64,000 bases of DNA from Agelaius tricolor (lineage: Eukaryota; Chordata; Aves; Passeriformes; Icteridae). The DNA lies in the NCBI GenBank assembly GCA_023055355.1, contig JALJCS010000001.1, positions 82,004,881-82,068,880 on the forward strand, given 5' to 3'. Below are positions 38,701 through 48,929 of this stretch, in pieces. A program made the translations under genes and the position numbers. Below the pieces are notes generated by a model, which saw only the letters and a program-made list of their open reading frames with translations, was not told the origin of the DNA and ran no database searches. How positions within the stretch are numbered: position 1 is the stretch's first letter; each line of letters starts with the position of its first letter.

Positions 38701-40081
38701 TGTCATTCCAAAGAAGTCTTCCCTTTTACTGTTCTCATTAGAGTAACATAATTTGAGTTCATAAAAACAGCAAAGATGTGTTGAAAAAATTATTTCCATG
38801 GCCAAATTCTTCCTTTTCAAGTAAGATGTGGATCACAAAAGCAGAAAAAAACCTGTCTTATTTTCCGGTAAAACTCTTTAAGAGTCATTTAGGCATGTGC
38901 TCCATGTCCATCACAGTGTAATACAAAAATTAACTCTAAATGGACAAGACTGACACTGGAAACCAGGTGCTTAGTTTGCAAACCAAATCCTCTAAAAACC
39001 ATGTCACTGGAGATAATTCAAGGATATATTGAAAATACAGTACAATACAAATGCTTGAAAAGAGTGGTTTAGATTTCATCATGTGAGCTTGACACTCAAA
39101 AGTCAAGTGTGATTTTGTCAGATGATCCTCTGTGATAATGATGCCTGGAGATGAGAAATTGAGGCTAGTGGTATTAAAGAATTTACTTATTCACCTTGCC
39201 AGATATTTTGGAGAACCTTAAGTGTCCTCATTGTCTTTAGCAATGAGTCACACAGAATAGAGCATGCATTATTGAGCTCTACAGTCACTAAATAATGCAG
39301 AGTTTCCAGGTGGTTCCTTCCTGCCACGTTTGACATGTCCAGAGTAGCAAGTCACCAGAGGAGGATTGTGTGTGTTGAACATGCAGGAGGACTGGGGAGC
39401 AGCAATATATGAATTACCATCCTGAATAAAACTCTGTCCCATCAAGTCCAGGTTACCGCTGCCACACATCTCAGAGGATGGGAAAGTAATGTCCCTGGGC
39501 AGCTGTAACAGAATCTGCACACAGACCTTCATTCCAGCCCCTTGATGCATATCCAAGGGTCCTTTGGGTTCCTGTGGTGAACTAAAGAAAGATTTCTAGT
39601 TGCCTCTAGATATGCACAAGTTTATTAGTCTTAGCTCTCTTTGTCTTTTTGTGTATTTTAACATGTACCTGGTTTAATTCATGTGTTTGCTGGCTGTAAT
39701 TGTCTCAGCCCAATGTGAACAACACCTGAGCTGGCTTTGGTCTCCTGGTCTTAAAGATGAGCACTCCAAAACTTTTATTGATGCAACTGTAACAATTAAG
39801 AAATAAGTAAAAAATTTAAATTTGTACTTGAATGAGATTAAAGAATGGCTTGTAAATAAACTTGCATGTGCTCTCTGGACCCTGTGAAATAGCTCCTTCT
39901 ATCCCAGTTTCCTTGACTAAGCAGCTCTCAAGGACTTTATGGGTTGAAACCATTTCCACAGAGCCTTCTCTGCATCCCTAGTAGAGTCTCTCTGTCCATT
40001 GCTGCTGTGTGTATATGCTCTCCATTTTTTCTGGGGGACACAGCTTGGTGAAACAAACCAGTCTGACAAATGCCTCTCCTC
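32779..40081. other. unique AT-rich DNA, no gene recognised
   Basis: The long stretch lacks recognisable transposons and convincing exons. GC-richer islands occur at about 35930-36240 and 37100-38060. In both, open frames overlap on opposite strands and have no domain signature. A run of short frames at 37095-38097 covers several phases, which is typical of chance in stop-poor sequence. Confidence 0.5.
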
Positions 40082-40087
40082 GTTCAC
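40082..40087. repeat. left target-site duplication of the minus-strand LTR
   Basis: GTTCAC directly precedes the TG end of the LTR at 40088 and is repeated exactly at 40956-40961 after the CA end. A 6-bp duplication is typical of the ERVK/betaretrovirus-like integrase class. Confidence 0.85.
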
Positions 40088-40176
40088 TGTCTCGGTCCCT
40101 CTGCAAGCCTCTCAGGAGCCCTGGGCCAGTCCCGAGTCGGCAGAGACCAGGGGGCAGCCCTGACATGGCCGACAGC

Positions 40177-40440
40177 GGGGAGACACTGTCTGTGTGTGCC
40201 CCGAGGGTACTGAGGGCACCTGGGCTGGGGGGAGACACTGTCTGTGTGTGCCCCGAGGGTACTGAGGGCACCTGGGCTGGCAGGGAGACACTGTCTGTGT
40301 GTGCCCCGAGGGTACTGAGGGCACCTGGGCTGGCAGGGAGACACTCTCTGTGTGTGCCCCGAGGGTGCTGAGGGCACCTGGGCTGGCAGGGAGACACTGT
40401 CTGTGTGTGCCCCGAGGGTGCTGAGGGCACCTGGGCTGGG
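40177..40440. repeat. 53-bp minisatellite inside the LTR
   Basis: Five tandem copies begin at about 40181, 40233, 40286, 40339 and 40392 (periods 52, 53, 53, 53). Each contains AGACACTGTCTGTGTGTGCC and a GGGCACCTGGGCTGG tail. Copies differ by a few bases only, such as GTACTGAGG versus GTGCTGAGG, and ACTCTCTG in the fourth copy. The array lies between the polyadenylation signal and the 3' end of the LTR, so it enlarges U5 if that boundary is right. Confidence 0.93.
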
Positions 40441-40517
40441 CGCCTTTGCAGCACAAGAGACACCAGAGACAGCGGTAGAAGAGAAAGGGCCGACTCTGAG
40501 CAAGGGTTAACCCAAGG

Positions 40518-40523
40518 TTTTAT
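40518..40523 (-). promoter_or_regulatory. LTR polyadenylation signal
   Basis: AATAAA on the minus strand inside the solo LTR, followed by an AACCTTGGG...TTGCTCAG stretch compatible with an R/U5 border. It is a predicted element and usage is unknown. Confidence 0.6.
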
Positions 40524-40955
40524 TAGGATCCCAAGGAAGCTCCTGCACCTCAGGGGGCTTCCTGCCGAGAGCCCCGGGAGATTGCCAAGGTCACATTTAA
40601 AGGGAGGTGGAAACCCAAAGTAGATAACATTTTACCAACCAATAAGTGACCCTAAGGGATGGGTACTGGGGGACAGACATTTAGGACAGCGTATGGGGCA
40701 AGGCTTGGGGGGCTGACTCCCAGCCTCTGGCTGATCACTCGATGACCTGGACCGAAACTTCTGGATGGAGGGATGGGATGCTGAGTAATTGACAGAGAGC
40801 CAGGGTGGGAGTTTGGGGATGATCTCATCCTGGGAGAGGGATAACACAGGTAAAGGGAGGGGAGTACAGTCTGGGATAAACCATTTGGGAAAAATATGGG
40901 AATACAAAACAAAACTATTTCAAAGTATTACAAAGTATAAAACCGCACTACAACA

Positions 40956-40961
40956 GTTCAC
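40956..40961. repeat. right target-site duplication of the minus-strand LTR
   Basis: GTTCAC, identical to 40082-40087. Confidence 0.85.
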
Positions 40962-43900
40962 TGTATTTCTTTAGTTTGGTACTTGCTGCAAACCCATGGC
41001 ATTTTTTAAGAGTCAAACCAGTAAAGAACTGACCCAACAATGATATAAAGTGGTGGTAGGGGTGTCAGCAAATTTAGCTGACACCAGCCCACTGAAGGTC
41101 AGATGGATGCCAACACCATCTCAAAGAATATCTAGAGTGGTGATGGAGTAGGGATGCCTGGTTTTGGTTGATCATCTCATTCCTACTGCTAAACTACAGA
41201 CTTCAGGAGTATTTGGAGTCTGGCTGACCAGTGTCTGTCCTTCCCCAGCTGTCTTAGCCTCCCTCTACCCCGGAGGTTAAGCTACTCTTGAAGAATGGTA
41301 TGGCCTTTCAGGACCCTGGGGTGTCAAATGACATCCCAAACCACCAGCCATGCTCCTAGTTCCTAGATGGTGAGTGAACTGTGCATTATAAAACATATGT
41401 ACATCCATTTGGAAGGCTTTGTCTCTGTTATGGTGTAACCTCTCTCTTACAGCCATCATCTTGACTTCCACTGCAGTCAGCAAGCAACATTAAAGCACTG
41501 TGATTATTTGGGTAGTAAAACAGAAATCACCACAGAAAAATGCAATTTGCAGTCAGGTCTATCTGAGGTGTGTGCATTCAGAGTGTCGATTCCTATCTTT
41601 TTTCCTGAACATTTAGCTACAATCTTTAGTGATTAATAAAAATTTCTGCGAGAAAGAAAAAATATGAAAAAAAATCAGCATAAATTTGCTTCAGCATAAA
41701 ATTCATACTCCAGTGAATTACTATTATGCTGCAGACAGCAGTAACAGCAAGTAAGCCATTCAGTATTATTGTAATGCTGATGGTTATTGTTCGTTTCTGT
41801 TCACCAAAACAAAGAAAATCAAAAAAAATTGGCAACTCTCTTCAAACCCACCTCATATTAAATCCCTTGGGCTTCATTCCCAACCTGCACCTGCCTGACA
41901 TCAGCGTGGGCCATTGATTTGCATGAGGAAACACTCAATTTGCATCGGTGCCTACAACTGAAAAAACAGGTCCTGGCTTTTTGCAAGGTTTGGCATACTG
42001 TCTTGAAATCAGACAAAATTAGCCTGAATTTGTGAATTGGTTATTCTTTGCCTGCTGAAACGACGCAATGTCTGCAAGCGCTGCTTTGAGAATCTGTTCT
42101 TTTTGTCTGAGAACAGATGTCTGGGAGGGGTTTTGGCAGGACCCACTCTGTCAAACAGTCCAGATTTGACAGTTACTTGCTTGAGGGACAGCTAAAATGC
42201 AAAGCATTTCTGATCAGAATATCATATTCATCTGGAAGTTAATTACTGTGTCTGCCTTGGTATAAATAATTAATTATGCAAAACCCACACAGCTGTGGCT
42301 GGACAGAGTTAAGTGACTTGCTGTCACTGTCTCACGGTTCTGGAAAGGATGAAGGGATTTAGAAAATAAGCTCTTTAACTCTTGGGCCACTCTATTGTGA
42401 TAGCCCCTTCCCGATCAGAAGAGAATATGATTATCACTGAGCATGCTTTTCTTTACAAAGGGACATTTCCCAGTTCAGCCTGTTCAGGCCCCAGTAGTAA
42501 TCTCTTCTTAACACTCTGGCTGTGTCAAGCGAAGAAGTCAAACACAGATTGTTTTAGGGGAATGAATTTGCAAAGCCACTGTGCCTGCACAGTCATGCTC
42601 AGAGCAATCATTAGCCAAAGCAATGTCTGCATCCAAGTGTGGATGTGTGCATGGGAGTGAGCCAAGAGTGAAGGCACATGGATGCAATAACCAACCTGTC
42701 CTGTTTTATAGGCCACAAAGGTAAAGAGATGTCCAAGTCTAGAAATTACAAATATTTTTGAGAGCAGCAGACCTGTATGTGATCTTCTGAAAAATGGGCA
42801 GGGTCATGGGTTCACACTGTCAAATAAACAATTTTTCTGGAAGGCAAGGGTGGAGAAATTGTCTTGCTAGACACCCTTTATGGTATGTATTCTCCAGTAG
42901 ATCATGGATTTTAAGTGTACAAATAGAAGTATCAGCCCATACTCATTTTTGATAAGTGGATTTCTGCATGTAAATCTGATTTGCCAAAATGTTTTTTGCC
43001 TGTAGCACTAGTAAATGAAACAGAAAAAAGAAAAGCTTTGTAAATGTGTCAAATACCTTATTGTAGGCAAACGCTGCTGAAATTATTGCAGGAAAATACA
43101 ACCCAGAGGACATATCTTGTACCTTCAAAGGATCAAACACCACAATTCATTGCATCTTAGGAATCTCAACACTTATTTAATTCCTTCCTTTAAGTAATGT
43201 AAAGCTGTGTAAGCATGTATCTACTCAAATGAAGAGGAAGGGAAAAAGTTTGTGGAAGCATTAGATGAAGAAGATACTTATTTGTGACTCTTTCAAGGAT
43301 TTGGCTCTATTATTAAAACAAACTGAATTCTACATATGGAACTTTTATATAGAAATTTTCATCCCCCAAGGGTCCCAAAATACTTTACAAAGTACAATAG
43401 AGATTGTAAGCAAGTGCAGAAGCAATGACATGCTTAGCTATAGTTCAGCTATAACCTTAGACATTATAAAATGTGAAAAGGAAATGTAGTAGGAAAATGG
43501 CTTATCCTTTAAAATAAATGCTACAGGCCTCCTATCTACCACCTGGCAGGGTATTGCTGACAGACATGACAGGACATTGGCTCAAACAAAACAATTTATT
43601 TCTTTTTTAGTGTGCCATTTTCCCCATGTACTGAATGCAGTCTAAGCTCTGTGTTTGATTTTGTGTTCTTGCCACAGAAATTAAAATTATAGCCTGATCC
43701 ATGCAAGGATTCTGTCAAATGAGAGACAGTAACACTTGGGCTTTTTCTCCAGCAAGAAGCAAGGCTCCTGTTGAAGGTCCAGGCAGTGGTTTGGGATCCT
43801 CCATGTCATTCAATTGTTAACATGCACCTTGGCACAACTTTGGCCCTACTAGATGGGGCAATGACATTTGCTCTCAGTTCAGGTATCACCCTGAGCCAAG

Positions 43901-44569
43901 GACTTTTCATAACAGGCAGCATTCATGAGGTTGCTGAGGTTTCTAGAGAAATCTGGCTGGCTGTGTGGTACCTGTCTTCAGCACCAAAGGATGGATCAGG
44001 CTTGGGAGCAGCCCTGATTCTACTGAAGCCAGGGACAGTTCAGTCACTGACTCTAATGTGTCACTGTCTATCAGTAAATAAGTTCTACCACTGAACAGAA
44101 ATGATTGCATGTGGATTGTCTTTAGTTTAAAAATTCATCTACAACCATGAATCAAAAGTGGTGGTAAAATTCAGAGGCCTCATATGACCTCTGCCAAAGG
44201 TTGCAAGAAAAGGTGCTAGTGTCGCTTTAATGCTGCCAAAATTGCCACCTTAAAAACACACATAATTTTTTACATTGAAGAACTCCTTTCTGAACAATCC
44301 TGATGTGTCTGCATGCTGTCATTTCTGACAATGGCAACACCTCAAATACCTGTAAGCATTGTTCAGCAGTCATCTCCTAATTTATTTAAAATGTCTCTTG
44401 GAATTACTAGTAAGACGGCCAGGAAAACAAGAAAGAAGAACTGAAGTTTGAGGATCCAAAAACACAGTCATGTTGTTCTTGGTTGTCCTTGGTTTGTCAG
44501 TGGTGACAAGCATTGTTAACAAAGATTCTCAATGTAAAGATTACATTGGAAAGCAATTTTTTATCTCAA
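40962..44569. other. unique non-coding DNA between LTRs
   Basis: No exon or recognised transposon is visible. The block 41900-42330 is listed separately. The frame at 43771-44094 (107 codons) shows no domain. Confidence 0.5.
41900..42330. other. candidate conserved non-coding element with octamers
   Basis: Two exact POU octamers ATTTGCAT lie at 41917-41924 and 41938-41945. An AT-core ATAATTAATTATGCAAA sits at about 42267-42283, next to an E-box (CAGCTG, about 42290). A GATTTGACAG motif occurs near 42163. The density of POU and homeodomain cores in repeat-free sequence resembles developmental enhancers. Function and conservation are inferred, not shown. Confidence 0.33.
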
Positions 44570-45179
44570 ATTTTCTTGAATCCTAGATTGTTGTTGTCCT
44601 GAGTCTAGCAAGATGGAGGTAATGTTCCCCACGGCAGTGCTGTGTTTTGCATTGGTGGCTGGAAAGGTGCTGATCTCACACCAGTGCTTTGGTGTCTGCT
44701 GAGCAGTGCTGGAACCATCAGTGCTGCCTCTCCAACACTCCATCCTCACTGGCAGGCTGGGGTGGGCAAGACCTTGGGAGGGGACATAGCCAGGACAGCA
44801 AACTCACACTGACTACAGGGATATTCCAGGCCATATGATGTCTGCTCAGCCATAAAAACTAAGAGAAAAGAAGAGAAGAGGAGGGGGCATTTGCTTTACT
44901 ATGTTTCTGTTTGTCTTCAGGAGCAGCCACTACATGTATTAAAGCCCTGTTTGCTTGGAAGCAGATGGACATCTCCTGTTGGTGCGAAGAGGAGAATAAA
45001 TCTTTGCTTTTTCTTTGCTGCCATGAATGTCTTTTGCTTTTGCTTTATTAAACAGCTTTTTTTCTTGATCCACAAAGGATTTTTTTCATCTTATTTTCTT
45101 CCACCTGTCTTGCACAAAAAGGGAGTGATAGGCCAGCTTTGGGGGCATCTGATATCTAGCCAAGGTCAACTCATCACTA
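44570..45179 (+). mobile_element. old avian ERV LTR, plus strand
   Basis: The sequence follows an abundant avian LTR known to me: GCAAGATGGAGGTAATGTTCC near the start, TGGGCAAGACCTTGGGAGG, then GGGATATTCCAGGCCATATG. A TATA-like CCATAAAA lies near 44850, and GGAGCAGCCACTACATG with AAGCCCTGTTTGCTTGGAAG follows. An ATTAAA-type polyadenylation signal is at about 45047. The end, AGCCAAGGTCAACTCATCACTA, is the usual terminal inverted repeat in decayed form. The left boundary is uncertain. Considerable divergence and lost CpGs indicate an old copy. Confidence 0.65.
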
Positions 45180-45186
45180 TCCTTTT

Positions 45187-45204
45187 TCTTGCCCAATATG
45201 GGGC
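45187..45204 (+). other. decayed tRNA-Lys-type primer binding site
   Basis: Eight bases after the LTR end, this 18-mer matches the tRNA-Lys(1,2) primer binding site at 13 of 18 positions. It keeps GCCCAA and TGGGGC, and the central CG has become TA as expected from CpG decay. It shows that LTR 44570-45179 is a 5' LTR followed by internal retroviral leader sequence. The leader fades out by about 45260, with no coding region left. Confidence 0.55.
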
Positions 45205-45486
45205 ATGGGGAATTTGAGATAACAATAGTAATAAGGAGAGGCAACAGGCAAAACATGGACTGAACATATCTAGAGAGTGAAAACTAGAATAATCATGGAG
45301 AATTTCTGTCATTGAAATTGTGGTGAGGTAAATTGTCCACTTTTGCTTCATTATGATAATGTTCTGTGATTTTGGTGCAGGGAATTATTTTTTGTTGATG
45401 TGAGTGAAGCTTGTAAATAATGTGTGACGAATGTGAATTTTTTAGCTAATGCTTAAAGATTTAATTCACAGATGTAAGGCATGGTA

Positions 45487-45657
45487 TGTATTGGGTTTGT
45501 GTAATTTAGTGGTGGGGGGTTCTACAGGAGTGACTTCTGTAAGAAGCTTCCAGAAGCTTCCCCCATGTCCAACAGAGCCAATGCCAACTGCCCAGCTGAG
45601 GAGTGACAAAGCAGCTTTGGTAGGCACCCAGAATCCAATCAGAGTCAACCCATCACA
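45487..45657 (-). mobile_element. internally deleted 171-bp ERV LTR
   Basis: Read on the minus strand, the element begins TGTGATGGGTTGACTC at 45657 and continues through CTACCAAAGCTGC, the start of a common avian LTR. Near 45595 it jumps to TTGGCATTGGCTCTG and finishes ACACAAACCCAATACA at 45487, the end of that same LTR as I remember it. Most of the roughly kilobase-long LTR is missing. Flanks ATGGTA (45481-45486) and CTGGTA (45658-45663) match at five of six bases, a plausible decayed 6-bp target-site duplication. Family and full length are recalled, not searched. Confidence 0.6.
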
Positions 45658-45663
45658 CTGGTA

Positions 45664-46260
45664 CCTCCTGAGATTCTCATATTCTAGGCAGATTCCTCTA
45701 AGTTTTGTGACCCAAAGTGTTCAACTTTTCTGGCACCACTTAGACTACTCATCTTTCTCCTTTTCCCCCATTTAGTCTTTTCACATCTTTTTTGTCTGTG
45801 TATCTGTGCTCATTTATCTTCTTTCCCCCATCCCTAAGCAGAGGTCTCTCACCATTCCTTCCCCTTGGGGCAGTCCCTTAGCACAACCTCTTTGTTCTCT
45901 CATCCTTCTCCCTTGGTTTAGTCATTCCTCCTTTGCAGACCAGCCATGCACACCAAGCACCATCCATCATCCATGCAGGCTCAGCAATGCCAGCCCTGCC
46001 TTCTCTGATACCACTGCTTAAATTACACCACCCTGACATCCCCCTAAATGGACCAGTACCTGTCCCCTGCACACATCTCCCTGAGCTACATCTCTAACAA
46101 AGGCTCTACAGATACATGTGAAGAAAGGGAGGGTTACAAGACAGGTACTGATATGGTTTTCTGTTTTTTTTGGTTTTTCCATTTTATATCATTGAAGAAA
46201 TCACAAAGTGTACTTCTATATTTAATGTAACTGTCCATAAATGCATGTAGATAACTTTCT
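45664..46260. other. non-coding flank with pyrimidine-rich DNA
   Basis: A C/T-rich stretch at about 45735-45920 and short overlapping frames on both strands are present. No gene or identified repeat can be named. Confidence 0.45.
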
Positions 46261-46338
46261 CACATACACATACATATGTGTGTATAAATATATATATGTA
46301 TACACACACACATATATTTTATGTATATAGTATATATT
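46261..46338. repeat. AT/CA low-complexity repeat
   Basis: Alternating purine-pyrimidine sequence built from CACATA, TATATG and CACACA units. It includes short self-complementary parts such as ACATATGT. Confidence 0.85.
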
Positions 46339-47097
46339 CAGTATTCCCAGAAGGCCATTTATGTGGTCTGTAACAGGACTCTTGTCATTCAGTTAAAGAA
46401 TAAAAGAAATTTAAAAAAGAGATTGAGCTGAAAGTTACTGAGTTAACATTTCTGCAGTTTCCAACTTCAGCACTTAAATCTTTCTCATTTTTCACAGTAG
46501 ATTTCTTCAGTGTTTTGTGAAACTGAGTTCAAGTCCCCCATTTGTACACAATTTAAAACCCAAGGTTATGAGGCAAAACTAAATCTTCTGGCTTACTGAG
46601 ATGCTATGACAATAAGGCTGTGTAACTGCCTAGCCAAATAAAAACAAACTGTAGATGGGCAATTCAGTTCTTACATCCTATGTGATTTGGGGTGCAATTT
46701 AGGAGTTTATCCAGAGTAACATCCATTTCTAAAGCTATATCCCATTTTACTCCTTTCTTTCTGATGTGTGTTTAAGTCAGTGGCAAAAGGTAAAATGTAT
46801 AATCTGTGCCTGGGTTTGAAGCTCACACATTTGAATTGGGCAAAAGTGCAAGTTTTATGGAGGCTTGTTCTTAGCACATAGAGGGATGTCCACCTGCTCA
46901 GAATTCTATGAAAATACCCCTGGTTTGCTACAAGATTTGGGTCAAGGCTGCTTTCTCTCCATGTATTCTAAATCCTGGCACGTTTCCTAGAATGATCTCA
47001 GGTCCTTTGGAATAAGAGAATGTAACAACTCAAGTCTAATCCCCACAGACCTCCTTCACCATGTGCTTCTTCCCCCACACCTCGACCTGTGGAAAGC
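46339..47097. other. unique non-coding DNA
   Basis: AT-rich unique sequence without an exon or recognised repeat. Confidence 0.5.
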
Positions 47098-47102
47098 ATT
47101 AC
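47098..47102. repeat. left target-site duplication of the 1.4-kb LTR
   Basis: ATTAC immediately before the LTR, repeated exactly at 48507-48511. A 5-bp duplication is usual for ERVL-like (class III) elements. Confidence 0.85.
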
Positions 47103-47766
47103 TGTGGTGGTTTGACAGGAAATGTGTTTTTGGGATGTTGTGTTTTTGGCCAATGGATATTCAGGCTTTAATATTGGCATTTAACCTGGCCATTGGGACA
47201 TGGACACGCCTCTGAGAACACGGGGTTAAAAGCAGAGCTCTCCCCTGGGAGGGTCCTCTTGGGTTTCCGGCGGGAAAGAGTTCGGGTCTCTGCCCCGGCC
47301 CAGCTGCTGGCTGGGCAGGGGGAGGGGAAAGCCATGTGGCCGAGAGAGGTAGGCCTGAGCCCCGGGGTGGAAGGGTGGAAGAGAGAAAGAGAGAGAGAGA
47401 CACCGGGAGCCATCGGGCAGCCCCCCCTGAGAGACACAGAGAGAGAGAGAGAGAAAGAGCCGCTGCCTGAGACTGTGACCTTGAAGCTTGATAAACATGG
47501 GCCTGTGCCGGCAGCACGGCTGGGATGGAGAAGAGGGGGGGGGGGGTTCAGCCGGCCGCTTGTAGGAGCTTTTAACCCCTTTTTGGAAAATGAGAACTTC
47601 ACAGAACATTGACCTTTCCTAGAAGATAGAGTGGAAGATGAGGAAGAAAATGGGCCAGTGTGAGAGAGGTCTGGGCAAGCAAGAGATAGTAGAAGAGTAG
47701 AGAAGAATCCTAGTGGGAAGAGATGATGGAGTAGCTTTTGCTGGACTCTTTTTGTATAGCCATGGA

Positions 47767-48003
47767 CAGAACCAAGAGGGTTCAGTGTTGATGCCCCTCG
47801 GCCCCAGGGGGTGAAAAAAATGGGGGGGACAGGTGTCCCAAAGGAGAGATTGTGGGGACAGGTGTCCCAAAAGAGAGATGACGGCCTCAGAACCAAGAGG
47901 GTTCAGTGTTGATGCCCCTCGGCCCCAGGGGGTGAAAAATATGGGGGGGACAGGTGTCCCAAAGGAGAGATTGTGGGGACAGGTGTCCCAAAGGAGAGAC
48001 TGT
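47767..48003. repeat. 121-bp tandem duplication with nested 29-bp modules
   Basis: CAGAACCAAGAGGGTTCAGT begins at 47767 and again at 47888, so the period is 121 bp and there are two copies. Each copy holds two 29-bp modules with the core GGACAGGTGTCCCAAA, whose GGACA/TGTCC halves are inverted. In total four cores occur (about 47827, 47856, 47948 and 47977). The copies differ by only a few bases, so the duplication is recent or recently homogenised within the LTR family. Confidence 0.92.
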
Positions 48004-48374
48004 GCCTTTTTTGGATCGGGACAGAGCATCCTTAAAAGACAACCCTAGAAGCAGTTCTGGTCTGTGTTCAGTGGTGAGAGCACTGGACATGGAAAGGAAG
48101 AAGTCACGACGGCAGATGTACTCCGGGCGGTGCCACGAGTGACACGGAAACACACGAGGCTTCGACTGTGTTTCCAGGGGAAGCCCATGGTACAAAAAGG
48201 ACTCCTCTCCTCTTGATGAACTGAGGATTGATTGTCTAAAAGGTGCTGCTGGACTGAGAGTTGGTGATTTGAGGATCAAATGTATTGTGTTGGAATTTGG
48301 TGGGGGGAGGAGGAAATGCATTTGTGAGGTTCTCATTTTCCCTGTGTGTGTGTTCCTTTTTATGTAGAGTAGTT

Positions 48375-48380
48375 AATAAA
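48375..48380 (+). promoter_or_regulatory. LTR polyadenylation signal
   Basis: AATAAA near the 3' end of the solo LTR, followed within 20 bases by a T-rich GGTTCTTTTTTCCC stretch compatible with a downstream processing element. Confidence 0.65.
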
Positions 48381-48506
48381 GTTCTGGTTCTTTTTTCCCT
48401 AAGTAAGAGCCTGCTTTGCTTATTCCTGGTCACATCTCACAGCAGAAACCAGGGAGAAGGTATTTTCATGGGGGCACTGGCATTGTGCCAGTGTTAAACC
48501 ATGACA

Positions 48507-48511
48507 ATTAC
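48507..48511. repeat. right target-site duplication of the 1.4-kb LTR
   Basis: ATTAC, identical to 47098-47102. Confidence 0.85.
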
Positions 48512-48929
48512 CTAACTCACCTCTAAGGGAGATGCTCTTAAATTCACAGGCATACATTGTTGTAATGCAGCAGATCCCTGGTGTCACTGGAGTGCCACTG
48601 TCCATGCATGTAAACAGACTAAGCTAGAGACAAGTGTCTTCCCTGAAGTAAAATGATGGACAAATCTGCCTCATCCTTAAAATCAAGCCCTGGGAAATCC
48701 TTTCAATCAGCCCCCTTTACCTTAGCACAAGATCAGAACCTTGTGCATTACAGTGTGGGATCTCACTAATACTCACTTATTTCAGGAACATTGCCTTCTA
48801 TTTCCAGGAGCTTCTGATAAAGTGACTTCAGCAGGTTATACCACTATTAGCAAAAAAACCACTGTGCCTTCCCTGTTGGAAACCTCAGCTCACAACTCCC
48901 AGCAGGAGCAAGGCAGGTCACTGCGTCAC

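Larger units (their letters stand above)
40088..40955 (-). mobile_element. complete solo LTR, ERVK-like, minus strand
   Basis: The 868-bp element has TGT...ACA ends (plus strand TGTCTCGG at 40088 and CTACAACA at 40955) and exact 6-bp flanking duplications. Read on the minus strand it has a TTTAAA TATA-like box (40596-40601). About 75 bases further on is an AATAAA polyadenylation signal (40518-40523). A long U5-like part carries a 53-bp minisatellite. No internal viral genes are present, so it is a solo LTR left by LTR-LTR recombination. Open frames on both strands through the repeats are artefacts. The class is inferred from duplication length. The low decay suggests a fairly young insertion. 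Confidence 0.82.
47103..48506 (+). mobile_element. complete 1404-bp solo LTR, ERVL-like
   Basis: It starts TGTGGTGGTTTGACA and ends GTGTTAAACCATGACA, an imperfect terminal inverted repeat with TG/CA ends, between exact 5-bp duplications. An AATAAA signal at 48375-48380, about 126 bases before the end, sets the orientation. A TATA-like TTAAAAG occurs early, at 47226-47232. The body is far more GC-rich than its flanks. It contains GA-rich tracts (47385-47460), a G-run near 47536-47546 and a 121-bp tandem duplication. Overlapping open frames on both strands, up to 242 codons on the minus strand, have no retroviral domain and are judged artefacts. The intact ends suggest a recent insertion. It could instead be a short non-autonomous LTR retroelement. 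Confidence 0.82.

Noticed and set aside
39978..40503. Frames of 114 to 161 codons on the minus strand and 120 on the plus strand with repeated PRCPQHPRGTH-type units.
   Set aside because: They are readings of the 53-bp minisatellite in the LTR. All frames are open because the unit lacks stops.
47103..48506. Considering the element a full provirus.
   Set aside because: At 1404 bp with a single pair of ends and no gag, pol or env similarity, it fits a solo LTR or a very small non-autonomous element.
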